From assembly GCA_019112825.1 (NCBI GenBank), contig DXIP01000009.1:145966-209965 (forward strand): a stretch of 64,000 nt of DNA. Direction: 5' to 3'. The stretch's first letter is position 1. Each line of letters starts with the position of its first letter. A program made the translations under genes and the position numbers. Below the pieces are notes generated by a model that saw only the letters and a list, made by a program, of their open reading frames with translations, was not told the origin of the DNA and ran no database searches. The stretch comes from Alistipes excrementigallinarum. Its GTDB lineage: Bacteria > Bacteroidota > Bacteroidia > Bacteroidales > Rikenellaceae. Positions 33,125 to 42,449 of this stretch are shown piece after piece.

Positions 33125-33340
33125 CGGAGCGGGACGGGAGTTTCATTGCGGCGTGAAGCGCTCGTTGCGGCACGGTTGTCTTGTCGATGCTGGTGCTGGT
33201 GCCCTTGTTACGATGCTGCTCTCGCCGCGGCGTGGTGGCTTTGCCGATGAATGGCCTCCTTGTTGCGGAGCCCGGGCCGAATGACTCTCCCTCTGTGCGG
33301 CACTCCGCGCCGAAGCGTGAATGCCTGAAGCAGATATGAA
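33125..33340. other. gene-poor spacer downstream of feo operon
   Basis: About 215 bp of GC-rich sequence before a terminator hairpin. No reading frame with a recognisable product, no RNA fold I can name. Confidence 0.5.
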
Positions 33341-33376
33341 AGAAGCGGACCGACCCCGACGGGTCGGTCCGCTTCT
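33341..33376. terminator. bidirectional terminator, feo operon / aminotransferase
   Basis: A 16-bp perfect stem AGAAGCGGACCGACCC / GGGTCGGTCCGCTTCT with a CGAC loop between the convergent genes. The flanking T/A runs are modest. Confidence 0.8.
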
Positions 33377-33394
33377 CATATATGGGGCTGGCGG

Positions 33395-34582
33395 CTACTT
33401 GTGAAGCCGGGCCTTTACGTTGTCGGTTGCACGCTTGAGCAGCTCCTCGGGGCAGCAGAGCGTGATGCGGATGTAGCGCTTGCCCTCCGAACCGAAGATA
33501 CCGCCGGGGGTCAGGAAGACGTCGCACTTCTCCATCACCTCGTCCGAGAAGGCGAAGCTGTCGCCCTCGTAATCCTCCGGAAGCTCGGCCCATACAAAGA
33601 GGCCGGCCTGGTGCGGACGGTAGGTGCATCCCAGCGCATCGAGCAGTGCGTAGGCCTGCTTCTCGCGGCCGTAGTAGATGTCGTTGAGCTGCTTGTACCA
33701 GTCGGCACCGAGCGACAGCGCCGTGTCGGCAGCGGCCTGAATCGGATAGAACATGCCCGAGTCCATGTTGCTCTTGAAGGTCAGAATCGAGTCAATCCAC
33801 TCCTTGCGGCCCAGGATGACGCCCACGCGCCAGCCGGCCATCGAATGGCCCTTCGAGAGCGAGTTCATCTCGAGCGCCACTTCACGTGCACCGTCTACCG
33901 ACATGATGCTCATCGGCTTGTCGCTGTTGCGGATGAAGCTGTAGGGGTTGTCGTGTACAATCAGGATGTTGTGCTTGGCACCGAACTCGATGATTTTCTC
34001 GAAGAGCTCGCGCGTCGGCGTCTGGCCCGTCGGCATGTTGGGGTAGTTGACCAGCATCATCTTGACGCCGTCGAGACCGGCACGCTCGATGGCCTCGAAA
34101 TCGGGATAGAAGTTGGTCTGCTTGTTGAGCGCATAGGGAAGCATCTCACCGCCCGAAAGGCGTACGGCGGCCGAATAGGTGGGATAGCCCGGGTTGGGGA
34201 CCAGCACCTTGTCGCCCGGATTGAGGAACGTCATGCAGATGTGCATGATACCCTCCTTCGAACCGATGAGGGGCAGAATCTCGGAGTTGTAGTCGAACTC
34301 CACGCCGTACCACTTCTTGTACCAGTCGGCAAAAGCCTTGCGCAGAATGGGTTCGCCCTTGTAAGACATGTATTTGTGTACGTCGGGACGCTGAGCCTCC
34401 TTGGCCAGACGGTCGATGACCGACTGATGGGGCGGCAGGTCGGGGCTGCCCATTGCGAGTTTGACAATCTGGCGGCCGGTGGCTGCCTCGATGTCGGCAA
34501 TTTCGCGCAGACGACGCGAAAAATAGTACTCTCCAATCCCGTCCAGACGGTGTGAACGTTCGATGTTTACTGCTTTTGCCAT
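33395..34582 (-). CDS. class I/II PLP-dependent aminotransferase
   Basis: A 395-residue aminotransferase with fold-type-I motifs: VPNPGYPTY (about 134), NYPNMPTGQ (substrate loop, about 180), HDNPYSFI (PLP Asp) and the PLP lysine in SLSKGHSMAGWR (about 247). The overall look resembles LL-diaminopimelate and alanine/aspartate aminotransferases. The neighbours (terminator, purT) give no pathway clue, so the donor and acceptor are open. A TAAATTTG box on the minus strand at 34615-34622 (with TTTC 20 bp upstream) is the likely promoter, giving a leader of about 25 nt. Confidence 0.88.
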   Translation of the reverse strand: MAKAVNIERSHRLDGIGEYYFSRRLREIADIEAATGRQIVKLAMGSPDLPPHQSVIDRLAKEAQRPDVHKYMSYKGEPILRKAFADWYKKWYGVEFDYNSEILPLIGSKEGIMHICMTFLNPGDKVLVPNPGYPTYSAAVRLSGGEMLPYALNKQTNFYPDFEAIERAGLDGVKMMLVNYPNMPTGQTPTRELFEKIIEFGAKHNILIVHDNPYSFIRNSDKPMSIMSVDGAREVALEMNSLSKGHSMAGWRVGVILGRKEWIDSILTFKSNMDSGMFYPIQAAADTALSLGADWYKQLNDIYYGREKQAYALLDALGCTYRPHQAGLFVWAELPEDYEGDSFAFSDEVMEKCDVFLTPGGIFGSEGKRYIRITLCCPEELLKRATDNVKARLHK

Positions 34583-34614
34583 TGTTGATAGAGATGATGT
34601 TTGATTTGTCGGGG

Positions 34615-34622
34615 CAAATTTA
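34615..34622 (-). promoter_or_regulatory. -7 box for the aminotransferase gene (TAAATTTG)
   Basis: Exact TAnnTTTG match with a near-match TTTC 20 bp further upstream. Confidence 0.6.
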
Positions 34623-34903
34623 CGAAATAATTTGGGAAATGCGAAATCGTGGGAGCAGGGGTTGCCGGCCGTTTTTCGGCGGCGGAAAGGTGCTGCGGGG
34701 GTGCTGGCTCATGTTGGTTCCCAGCGGTGCTTCCGGGTGGGTGTCGGGTTGCGGGCCTTCGCGCGTCCTTGCCGGGTTCCGGCGCACGACGCTTCGGAGG
34801 TGCCGGGGTGCATGCGCTGGCCGGTCCCCGGCATGTGGCTTTCCGTCGGAGCCGGGGTGCGGGCTCCCCTTCCGGCGGCGCGGCTCGTCGCTTCGGAGGA
34901 CGC
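34623..34903. other. GC-rich spacer with inverted repeat
   Basis: About 280 bp with no recognisable gene. It contains a TGCCGGGG / CCCCGGCA inverted repeat (34801-34833) and two copies of GCTTCGGAGG. No T run follows the hairpin, so it is not an evident terminator. Confidence 0.45.
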
Positions 34904-34948
34904 AAAAAAAGCCCGGAACGGAGCCTTGTGTGCGGTATCCGTTCCGGG
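34904..34948 (-). terminator. intrinsic terminator of purT
   Basis: Stem CCCGGAACGGA / TCCGTTCCGGG followed on the minus strand by seven T. It lies 40 bp after the purT stop. Confidence 0.88.
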
Positions 34949-34988
34949 TAAACTGGCGGCAGGATACCCTGCCGTTGAGAGGAATGCG

Positions 34989-36164
34989 TTAGTGTACCTT
35001 GACCTTTGCGGCAGCTGCCTTGGCGCGGTTGCGCAGCTCCTCGAGGTCGCTGCCCAGCGGGGCGTGGCACACCACGACGCCCATGCGGCGGCCGGGGCGC
35101 ATGGTGGGTTTGCCGAAAATCCGCAGGTCGGTGGCCGGGTCGTCGGCCAGCGCCTCCTTCAGTCCGTCGTACTGCGGAGCTCCGCTGCCGACGACTTCGG
35201 GGGCGAGAATCACGGCGCTGGCACCCATGCGCTCGAAGGTGATGGCCGGGATGGGCAGTCCGAGGACGGCGCGGGCGTGCAACTCGAACTCGTTGAGATT
35301 CTGCGTTCCGGCGAGCGTTACCATACCCGTGTCATGAGGTCGGGGCGAGAGCTCCGAGAAGTAGACGCCGTGCTCGTGGCTGAGGAAGAACTCCACACCC
35401 CACAGACCGGCGCCGCCCAGCGCCTCGGTCACCTTGGCGGCCATGCGCTGCGCCTCGGCCAGATGCTCGGGGGCGATTTCGGGCGACTGGAAGCTTTCGC
35501 GGTAGTCGCCGTTCTTCTGGACGTGGCCCACGGGCGGGCAGAAGAGCGTCGGCCCCTGCTGCTGGGTGACGGTCAGAAGGGTGATTTCGCTGTCGAAGCG
35601 GATGAACTCCTCGACAATCAGCTCGCGGATATCGCCGCGGCTTCCGGCGCAGCCGTACTCCCATGCGTGCGGCAGCTCCTCGGCCGAGCGGACGACCGAC
35701 TGACCCTTGCCCGAGGAGGACATGAGCGGCTTGACGACGCAGGGAAATCCGATTTGATGCGCCGCTTCGTATAACTCGTCCAGCGATTTGGCATAGAAGT
35801 ATTTGGCCGTGCGCAGACCGAGCTCCTTGGCTGCCAGGTCGCGAATCGCCTTGCGGTTCATCGTGAAGTTGACGGCACGGGCGCTCGGTACGACCTGGAT
35901 GCCCTGGCGTTCGAAGTCGTAGAGGCGCTCGGTGCGGATGGCCTCGATTTCGGGAACGATGATGTCGGGCTGGTGCTTGGCCACGGCGGCGGCCAGCGCG
36001 TCGCCGTCGAGCATGCTGAAGACCTCGCACTCGTCGGCCACCTGCATGGCGGGGGCCCCTGCGTAGGAGTCGCAGGCGATGATGTGCTGGCCCAGTCGCT
36101 GGGTGGCGATTACGAACTCTTTGCCCAGCTCTCCGGAGCCGAGCAGCAGGATTTTCTTAGTCAT
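34989..36164 (-). CDS. purT: formate-dependent phosphoribosylglycinamide formyltransferase 2
   Basis: ATP-grasp enzyme using formate and ATP to formylate GAR in purine synthesis. The 391 residues match E. coli PurT in length. The N-terminal GSGELGKEFVIATQRLG (about 8-24) is the diagnostic pre-ATP-grasp domain. VVKPLMSSSGKGQSVVRS (about 155-172) is the ATP loop, EFFLSHEHGVYFSELSPRPHDTG holds the metal ligands, and VVCHAP closes the C-terminal domain. The start at 36164 places a complete promoter at 36185-36216 just upstream. It is a single-gene unit. Confidence 0.95.
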   Translation of the reverse strand: MTKKILLLGSGELGKEFVIATQRLGQHIIACDSYAGAPAMQVADECEVFSMLDGDALAAAVAKHQPDIIVPEIEAIRTERLYDFERQGIQVVPSARAVNFTMNRKAIRDLAAKELGLRTAKYFYAKSLDELYEAAHQIGFPCVVKPLMSSSGKGQSVVRSAEELPHAWEYGCAGSRGDIRELIVEEFIRFDSEITLLTVTQQQGPTLFCPPVGHVQKNGDYRESFQSPEIAPEHLAEAQRMAAKVTEALGGAGLWGVEFFLSHEHGVYFSELSPRPHDTGMVTLAGTQNLNEFELHARAVLGLPIPAITFERMGASAVILAPEVVGSGAPQYDGLKEALADDPATDLRIFGKPTMRPGRRMGVVVCHAPLGSDLEELRNRAKAAAAKVKVH

Positions 36165-36184
36165 GGGCGTAGATTTTGGTGGGA

Positions 36185-36216
36185 CAAAGATAGTGAAATG
36201 GGGGCTTGGTGGCAAA
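36185..36216 (-). promoter_or_regulatory. promoter of purT
   Basis: On the minus strand: TTTG, exactly 20 bp, TATCTTTG. Full consensus match; leader of about 15 nt. Confidence 0.82.
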
Positions 36217-36315
36217 TGTGGCGAAGGGTTTTTCACGGGATACCGCCATCGGGACCGAACGCAGCGCCGCAAGTTGCCGAAAACGTCCGGCGGCGGCTCT
36301 TTTTCGTTCCGGGGG

Positions 36316-36347
36316 CTTGCCGCTTCGGACGATATTTCTTATCTTTG
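36316..36347 (+). promoter_or_regulatory. promoter of the DUF4838 gene
   Basis: CTTG, 20 bp, TATCTTTG, ending 29 bp before the ATG at 36377. Divergent from the purT promoter about 100 bp away. Confidence 0.78.
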
Positions 36348-36376
36348 AACCGGAAAGAAACTCAAACTACCCTGCC

Positions 36377-38578
36377 ATGCGCTTTTTGAAACCCTGTCTG
36401 CTCCTGATGGCCGTGCTGCTGTCGGGAGCGCTCTCTGCGGCGGCTCAGACGACGCTCGCCCGCAAGGGAAAGCCCGTCGCGCGGATTGTCGCGGCCGACG
36501 GGTCGTCCGTCAACCGGCGTGCCGCCGCCCTGCTGCAGCGCTTCGTGCGCGAAGCGAGCGGTGCGGAGCTGCCGCTGCTCGAAGGAGTCGCCCCCAGACG
36601 CGGCGATGTGGTCATCGGTGCGGGCGACACGACGTCGCTTACGGAGGACGGCTTCCGGCTGCAGAGCCGCGACGGCGTGCTCTACGTCTCGTCGGGCGGC
36701 GACAAGGGGGCGCTCTACGGCGTCGTAACGCTGCTCGAGCGCTACCTCGGTGTAGATTACCTGGCGGCGAACACCTATACGATTGACCGCAGACCGACCA
36801 TCGAGCTGCCCGCGATGGACTGCTTCGAGAATCCGGCCTTCCGCTACCGCCAGAGCCAGGGCTACGGCATGGCTCTGGACGAGACCTACCGCGACTTCCT
36901 GCGGCTGGAGGAGCCCCGCGACATCTTTGCCGGAGGGATGTGGGTTCATACCTTCAACCAGCTGCTCCCCGCCTCGGTCTACGGCCGGGAGCATCCCGAA
37001 TACTACTCCTTCATCAACGGAGAGCGCCGGCCCGGAAAGGCCAGCCAGTGGTGTCTGACCAACCCCGAGGTGCTGGAGCTGGTTGCGGCCAAGGTGGATT
37101 CGGTCTTCAAGGCCAACCCGGGGATGAACATCATCTCCATCAGCCAGAACGACAGCAACTTCACCTACTGCCGTTGCGAGGAGTGCGAGCGGGTGAACCA
37201 GTATGAGGGGGCGCCTTCGGGCAACTACATCCGCTTCCTGAACAAGCTCGCCGAGCGCTTCCCCGACAAGGAGTTCTCGACGCTGGCCTACCTCTTCACG
37301 ATGGAGCCGCCGCTCCATGTCAAGCCGCTGCCCAACGTCAACATCATGCTCTGCGACATCGACTGCGACCGCGAGGTGCCGCTGACGGACAACGCGTCGG
37401 GACAGAAGTTCGTCCGCGCCCTCGAGGGGTGGTCGGCCATTTCGGACAACATCTTTGTCTGGGACTACGGCATCAACTTCGACAACATGGTCTCGCCCTT
37501 TCCCAACTTCCCGGTGCTCAAGCCCAACATCGAACTCTTCCGCCGCAACCACGTGACGATGCACTTCTCGCAGATTGGCGGTTCGTACGGCGGCGACTTC
37601 TCGGAGCTGCGTACCTATGTGGTGAGCAAGCTGATGTGGAATCCCGACCAGGATACCGACGAGCTGATGCTCCGCTTCATGACTGAATACTACGGTGATG
37701 CGGCTTCCTACATCTACCAATACGAGAAGCTGCTCGAAGGCGGTCTGCTCGCTTCGGGACAGCGGCTGTGGATTTACGATTCGCCCGTCTCGCACAAGGA
37801 CGGCATGCTCAACGACGCCTCGCGCAAGCGCTACAACGAGCTCTTCGACCGGGCCGAGTCCTCCGTGGCCGGGGACTCCATGCTGCTGGCCCGCGTGCGG
37901 ATGGCGCGCCTGCCGCTGATGTATTCCGACCTCGAGATTGCCCGTACGAAGCGTGAAAAGGATGTCGATGCGGTAGTGCGCGAGCTCGACACCTTCGAGC
38001 GTTACGTCTCCGGGTTCGGTGTCGAGACGCTCAACGAGCGGCACAACAGCCCGCTGGATTACTGCAAGCTCTACCGCGAACGCTATCTCCCCTCGGAGCG
38101 GCAGAGCAAGGCGCTGGGCGCCCGCATCATCTGGCTCGACGAGCCGGCGGCGCGTTACAGGGAGGTCGGCGAGCGGACGCTCACCGACGGCCTCTTCGGC
38201 GGGGCCTCCTTCGTCGAGAGCTGGACGGGCTGGGAAGGCTGCGATGCCGCCTTCATCGTCGACCTGGGCGAGGAGAAGGAGTTCACCTCTGTCGAGGCGG
38301 ATTTCCTCCACCAGCTGGGACAGTGGGTGCTGCTGCCCAAATCGGTCACCTACGCCCTCTCGTCGGATGACGAGACGTGGAGGGAGTTCGGCCGCGTGGA
38401 GTTTCCCGAGGACCAGTCCGTGCAGGTGAAGTTCGTGCCGGCGCGGGTCGAGTCGCCCCAGCCGGTCCGCGCCCGCTACATCAGGGTGTCGGTCGAGGGG
38501 ACCAAAATCTGCCCGTCGTGGCACTACGGCGTGGGCTGCCCCTGCTGGTTCTTCATCGACGAGGTATCGGTCTTCTGA
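36377..38578 (+). CDS. secreted DUF4838 glycosidase-like protein with discoidin-like C-terminus
   Basis: A 733-residue exported protein with a signal peptide ending SAAA-QTT. Residues about 25-130 resemble the alpha/beta domain that precedes GH20 and GH67 catalytic domains. The central DUF4838 domain (about 190-480) shows the conserved SISQNDSNFTYCRCEECE and FVWDYGINFDNMV stretches. The C-terminal about 150 residues look like an F5/8-type carbohydrate-binding beta-sandwich (VEADFLHQLGQWVLLPKSV). DUF4838 proteins are candidate glycoside hydrolases in gut Bacteroidota; the substrate is unproven. It stands alone, not within a SusCD locus. Confidence 0.82.
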   Translation: MRFLKPCLLLMAVLLSGALSAAAQTTLARKGKPVARIVAADGSSVNRRAAALLQRFVREASGAELPLLEGVAPRRGDVVIGAGDTTSLTEDGFRLQSRDGVLYVSSGGDKGALYGVVTLLERYLGVDYLAANTYTIDRRPTIELPAMDCFENPAFRYRQSQGYGMALDETYRDFLRLEEPRDIFAGGMWVHTFNQLLPASVYGREHPEYYSFINGERRPGKASQWCLTNPEVLELVAAKVDSVFKANPGMNIISISQNDSNFTYCRCEECERVNQYEGAPSGNYIRFLNKLAERFPDKEFSTLAYLFTMEPPLHVKPLPNVNIMLCDIDCDREVPLTDNASGQKFVRALEGWSAISDNIFVWDYGINFDNMVSPFPNFPVLKPNIELFRRNHVTMHFSQIGGSYGGDFSELRTYVVSKLMWNPDQDTDELMLRFMTEYYGDAASYIYQYEKLLEGGLLASGQRLWIYDSPVSHKDGMLNDASRKRYNELFDRAESSVAGDSMLLARVRMARLPLMYSDLEIARTKREKDVDAVVRELDTFERYVSGFGVETLNERHNSPLDYCKLYRERYLPSERQSKALGARIIWLDEPAARYREVGERTLTDGLFGGASFVESWTGWEGCDAAFIVDLGEEKEFTSVEADFLHQLGQWVLLPKSVTYALSSDDETWREFGRVEFPEDQSVQVKFVPARVESPQPVRARYIRVSVEGTKICPSWHYGVGCPCWFFIDEVSVF

Positions 38579-38616
38579 TGACGGACGGGCGGAGCTCTTC
38601 CGGAGCTTGATAAAAT

Positions 38617-38656
38617 GAATCGCACCGGTCTGATAACAAGACCGGTGCGATTCGTC
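38617..38656. terminator. bidirectional terminator, DUF4838 gene / ssrA
   Basis: A 14-bp perfect stem AATCGCACCGGTCT / AGACCGGTGCGATT with a 7-nt loop, between the DUF4838 stop and the 3' end of tmRNA. Confidence 0.82.
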
Positions 38657-38662
38657 GTTTTG

Positions 38663-39063
38663 TGGAGGTGGCGGGAGTCGAACCCGCGTCCAAACAAGGA
38701 GCCCGAAAGCTTTCTACACGCTTATCCGCCGTTTGGTCCTTCTCCCGGGGTCTGGCAGGCGGCAACCTAACCCCAAGCCCAGTTCCTTTGATTTCGCACG
38801 CCGGCCGGAACCCTCCGTCGCACTATCTCCAAATTGATGATACCCCATATGGACAACCGTTAAGGAGCGGAACAGTCGCCCGGGATACTCGTCGCCAAGC
38901 CGCCTTGGACCCGGCGATTAAGCTAATTTTCCTTGAAAATTAGGCAGCGAGTGCATAGCTGTTATTGCCATTTGATTGTCGAGTGTCGGGATTTACGAGC
39001 CGCCACACAGCGCTCGACGTGCTTACAATCCGACTCTGCCTGCTGTCAAAACCGGGCACCCCC
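38663..39063 (-). ncRNA. ssrA: transfer-messenger RNA (tmRNA)
   Basis: About 401-nt one-piece tmRNA that rescues stalled ribosomes and tags the nascent chain. The tRNA-like ends pair as GGGGGUG (5', at 39063-39057) with CACCUCC (3'), including one G-U, followed by a discriminator A. The 3' CCA is not encoded. The T-arm near the 3' end reads GGACGCGGGTTCGACTCCCGCC. The tag frame runs from the GGC resume codon (38969-38967) to TAA (38942-38940) and encodes GNNSYALAA. A promoter box lies 43-50 nt upstream, so the 5' end needs RNase P trimming. Confidence 0.96.
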
Positions 39064-39105
39064 GGATTTGTTCCGCACGGGACGAGTCCTCATGGAAACC
39101 GGAGG

Positions 39106-39136
39106 CAAAGATAACTCTTTTCGGGAAAATACAAAA
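39106..39136 (-). promoter_or_regulatory. promoter of ssrA
   Basis: On the minus strand: TTTTG, 18 bp, TATCTTTG. It predicts a 5' leader of about 35-40 nt to be removed from pre-tmRNA. Confidence 0.7.
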
Positions 39137-39187
39137 GCGCGGCGTGCAAAATGGCCCGCCGGGGGCGGAATAATCGGGATTTTTGCG

Positions 39188-39195
39188 TACCTTTG
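39188..39195 (+). promoter_or_regulatory. -7 box for the ftsE-like gene (TACCTTTG)
   Basis: Exact TAnnTTTG match 25 bp upstream of the ATG at 39221; no clear -33 element. Confidence 0.5.
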
Positions 39196-39220
39196 GCAGA
39201 AAATTCGGCAATAACCAGAT

Positions 39221-39955
39221 ATGAGCGATTACGTAGTAAAACTCGAGAATGCGGCAATCTACCACGCCGATGCCTCTTTCGGACGCAGGTCGGAGGCCAA
39301 ACAGCTCCGCGAGGGCGAAATGGTGCTTTCGGAGGTGAGCTTCACCGTCGCCGAGGGCGAGTTCGTCTATCTGCTCGGGCGCGTGGGCAGCGGCAAGAGC
39401 ACGCTGCTCAAGACGCTCTACGCTGAGGTGCCGCTGCTCACGGGTGAGGGCTATGTGGCCGGATTCGACCTGCGCCGGCTCCGACGCAGGGATATCCCCT
39501 ACCTGCGCCGCAAAATCGGCATCGTCTTCCAGGACTACCAGCTGCTGACCGACCGCAACGTCTTCATGAACCTCTATTACGTGATGAAGGCGACGGGCTG
39601 GAAGGAGGAGAGCGCGATTCGCCAGCGGATTGACAAGATTCTGAAGATTGTCCACCTCGAGTCGAAGGCCTACAAGATGCCCTTCGAGCTCTCGGGCGGC
39701 GAGCAGCAGCGCCTGGTCATCGGTCGCGCCCTGCTCAACGACCCCAAGGTGCTGCTGGCCGACGAGCCGACGGGAAACCTCGACCCGGTGACGGCCGAGG
39801 GCATCATGCAGCTCTTCCGCGACATTGCCGCGCGGGGCTGCGCCGTGGTGATGTCGACGCATAACACCGCGCTCATCGAGAACTACCCTGCCCGCGCGCT
39901 CCTCTTTGCCAAGGGGCACATCCGCGAGGTGGACCTGCTCTCGGAGCTCGGTTAG
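39221..39955 (+). CDS. ftsE: FtsE-like ABC transporter ATPase
   Basis: A 244-residue cytosolic ABC ATPase. Walker A is LGRVGSGKSTLL (about residues 53-64), the Q-loop is VFQDYQLL, the signature is LSGGEQQR (about 158-165), Walker B is VLLADEPTGNLDP (about 177-189) and the H-loop is MSTHN. The sequence is closest in feel to FtsE, which with FtsX links septal wall hydrolysis to division. No ftsX is adjacent, but in many Bacteroidota ftsX is located elsewhere. A LolD-type assignment cannot be fully excluded. A terminator at 39985-40013 follows. Confidence 0.82.
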   Translation: MSDYVVKLENAAIYHADASFGRRSEAKQLREGEMVLSEVSFTVAEGEFVYLLGRVGSGKSTLLKTLYAEVPLLTGEGYVAGFDLRRLRRRDIPYLRRKIGIVFQDYQLLTDRNVFMNLYYVMKATGWKEESAIRQRIDKILKIVHLESKAYKMPFELSGGEQQRLVIGRALLNDPKVLLADEPTGNLDPVTAEGIMQLFRDIAARGCAVVMSTHNTALIENYPARALLFAKGHIREVDLLSELG

Positions 39956-39984
39956 CATTCGGCGGAGTGCTTGGCGGAGTGCAC

Positions 39985-40014
39985 GGCGTCGCGGGGTCCC
40001 GGGACGCCTTTTTC
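39985..40014 (+). terminator. intrinsic terminator after the ftsE-like gene
   Basis: GGCGTC ... GACGCC stem with a GC-rich inner segment, then five T, C and more T. Confidence 0.75.
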
Positions 40015-40358
40015 TTTTGCGGCGGATGTACGGACCGTCGGTGTCGGACGCCGGCTTGCGGAACGGATGCTGTAATGCCCGGGGCACGGACGAGTGCCGC
40101 CCGTGGACTGGAACGGATGCTTTCCAGGAACCGGGAGCCGCGGTCGGATGCGGGGGCGCATGCGGTATCGGTTGGCGCTCCCGGGGTGTGCCGGCGGCGT
40201 GGCCTCCGCTCTTCGGGGCGGCGGGGCTGCGTGCCGCCCGCCGTGCTCTTTTCGGGCCGGTGCGGGATACGGCGGACCCCTCGATCGGATGCTTCCGGCG
40301 CAATCCTCCCTTTGTATGATTTTCCCCGTAAAAACGGCATAATGCCCCGGCCGGAGTG
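40015..40358. other. GC-rich intergenic stretch upstream of gyrB
   Basis: About 345 bp between the ftsE terminator and the gyrB promoter. Frames exist on both strands, but none has recognisable content. No RNA motif identified. Confidence 0.45.
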
Positions 40359-40389
40359 TTTGAAACTCCGGAAATTTTTCGTACATTTG
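40359..40389 (+). promoter_or_regulatory. promoter of gyrB
   Basis: TTTG, 19 bp, TACATTTG. The -7 box ends 22 bp before the ATG. The box overlaps the short palindrome GTACATTTGTAC (imperfect), of unknown relevance to supercoiling control. Confidence 0.75.
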
Positions 40390-40411
40390 TACGATATTTC
40401 AAACGCGACAA

Positions 40412-42367
40412 ATGAGTACTGAACAAGAAAACGTAAAGAAGCAGACCGAAGAGTATTCCGCTTCGAATATTCAGGTCCTGGAGGGGTTGGAGGCCGTGCG
40501 CAAGCGTCCGGCCATGTACATCGGCGATATCGGAGAGAAGGGTCTTCACCATCTGGTGTACGAGGTCGTGGACAACTCGATTGACGAGGCGCTGGCGGGC
40601 TTCTGCACCCATATCGAAGTGACCATCAACGAGGACAACTCCATTACGGTGCGCGACAATGGCCGCGGTATCCCGACCGACTTCCACGAGAAGGAGGGCA
40701 AATCGGCACTCGAGGTCGTGCTGACCGTGCTGCATGCCGGCGGCAAGTTCGACAAGGGCAGCTACAAGGTCTCGGGCGGTCTCCATGGTGTGGGCGTTTC
40801 GTGCGTCAACGCGCTTTCGACGCTGCTCATCGCCGAGATTCACCGCGACGGCAAGATTTTCCGTCAGACATACAGCAAGGGTACCCCCACCTCCGAGGTT
40901 GAGATTGTGGGCACCTGCACCGACCGCGGTACCATCATCACCTTCAAGCCCGACGCGAGCATCTTCACCCATACGACCGAGTACAAATACGACATTCTGG
41001 CCAACCGCCTGCGCGAGCTGGCCTTCCTGAACAAGGGAATCCGCCTCACGCTGACCGACAAGCGTCAGAAGGACGAGGAGGGCAACTTCCTCTGCGAGCG
41101 CTTCTACTCGGAGGAGGGCCTCAAGGAGTTCGTGCGCTACCTCGACGCCACGCGCGGCGAGCCGATTACCTCGATTATCTACCTCGATACCGAGAAGAAC
41201 GGCGTGCCGGTCGAGGTGGCCATGCAGTACAACGACTCCTTCTCGGAGAACGTGCATTCGTACGTCAACAACATCAATACGATTGAGGGCGGTACCCACC
41301 TGACGGGCTTCCGCCGTGCGCTGACCCGCACGCTGAAGAAGTATGCCGACGACTCGGGCATGCTCGCCAAGCTGAAGTTCGACATCAACGGCGACGACTT
41401 CCGCGAGGGTCTGACGGCGGTGGTATCGGTCAAGGTGGCCGAGCCGCAGTTCGAAGGTCAGACCAAGACCAAGCTCGGCAACGACGAGGTGGCCGCAGCC
41501 GTCGACCAGGCGATGTCGGCCGCCCTGGCCCACTATCTGGAGGAGAATCCCAAGGATGCCAAGGCCATCGTGCAGAAGGTGATTCTGGCGGCTCAGGCCC
41601 GCCATGCGGCCCGCAAGGCCCGTGAGGCGGTGCAGCGCAAGACCCCGCTGTCGGGTGTCGGACTGCCGGGCAAGCTGGCCGACTGCACGAGCCGCGACCG
41701 CTCGATTGCCGAAATCTTCTTCGTCGAGGGTGACTCGGCAGGCGGTACGGCCAAGTCGGGTCGCGACCGCAACTACCAGGCCATCATGCCGCTGCGCGGT
41801 AAGATTCTCAACGTCGAGAAGGCGCAGGAGCACAAGATGTGGGACAACGAGGAAATCAAGAACATGTTCACGGCGCTGGGCGTGACCATCGGCACGGAGG
41901 AGGACTCGAAGGCGCTCAACCTCGAGAAGCTCCGCTACGACAAGATTATCATCATGACCGATGCTGATGTCGACGGCAGCCACATCGCCACGCTGATGCT
42001 GACCTTCTTCTTCCGCAAGATGAAGGAGCTCATCGAGAACGGCCACGTCTACATCGCCACCCCGCCCCTCTACCTGGTCAAGAAGGGCAAGCAGGAGCGT
42101 TACTGCTGGACCGAGAAGGAGCGCGACACCATCACGGCCGAGTTCGGCAAGGGTGCCCACGTGCAGCGCTACAAAGGTCTGGGTGAGATGAATGCCCACC
42201 AGCTGTGGGAGACGACGATGAACCCCGACACGCGCATCCTGCGTCAGGTCAACATCGAGAATGCCGCCGAGGCCGACCGCATCTTCTCGATGCTCATGGG
42301 TGACGACGTGCCGCCCCGCCGCGAATTCATCGAAAAGAACGCCCATTACGCCAACATCGACGCGTGA
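40412..42367 (+). CDS. gyrB: DNA gyrase subunit B
   Basis: ATPase subunit of type II topoisomerase, 651 residues. The GHKL domain shows EVVDNSIDEALAG, DNGRGIPTD and GGLHGVGVSCVNALS. The transducer follows, then the TOPRIM domain with EGDSAGGTAKSGRDR and DADVDGSHI (Mg ligands). The C-terminal QRYKGLGEMNAHQLWETTM stretch is diagnostic. It could in principle be ParE, but the gyrase-style QRYKGLGEMN-LWETTMNP and the length suit GyrB. It is monocistronic with its own promoter and terminator. Confidence 0.95.
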   Translation: MSTEQENVKKQTEEYSASNIQVLEGLEAVRKRPAMYIGDIGEKGLHHLVYEVVDNSIDEALAGFCTHIEVTINEDNSITVRDNGRGIPTDFHEKEGKSALEVVLTVLHAGGKFDKGSYKVSGGLHGVGVSCVNALSTLLIAEIHRDGKIFRQTYSKGTPTSEVEIVGTCTDRGTIITFKPDASIFTHTTEYKYDILANRLRELAFLNKGIRLTLTDKRQKDEEGNFLCERFYSEEGLKEFVRYLDATRGEPITSIIYLDTEKNGVPVEVAMQYNDSFSENVHSYVNNINTIEGGTHLTGFRRALTRTLKKYADDSGMLAKLKFDINGDDFREGLTAVVSVKVAEPQFEGQTKTKLGNDEVAAAVDQAMSAALAHYLEENPKDAKAIVQKVILAAQARHAARKAREAVQRKTPLSGVGLPGKLADCTSRDRSIAEIFFVEGDSAGGTAKSGRDRNYQAIMPLRGKILNVEKAQEHKMWDNEEIKNMFTALGVTIGTEEDSKALNLEKLRYDKIIIMTDADVDGSHIATLMLTFFFRKMKELIENGHVYIATPPLYLVKKGKQERYCWTEKERDTITAEFGKGAHVQRYKGLGEMNAHQLWETTMNPDTRILRQVNIENAAEADRIFSMLMGDDVPPRREFIEKNAHYANIDA

Positions 42368-42382
42368 TGCAGGTATGCAATG

Positions 42383-42423
42383 AAAAGGATTGTCTCCCTC
42401 AGCGGCGGCAATCCTTTTCTTTA
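42383..42423 (+). terminator. intrinsic terminator of gyrB
   Basis: AAAAGGATTG / CAATCCTTTT stem, loop of 16 nt, followed by a T-rich end. Confidence 0.85.
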
Positions 42424-42449
42424 GATAAAAACTCCTAAAAACTGACCGT

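Noticed and set aside
34801..34833. GC-rich hairpin as terminator
   Set aside because: No T run on either side, and a convincing purT terminator lies 70 bp further on.
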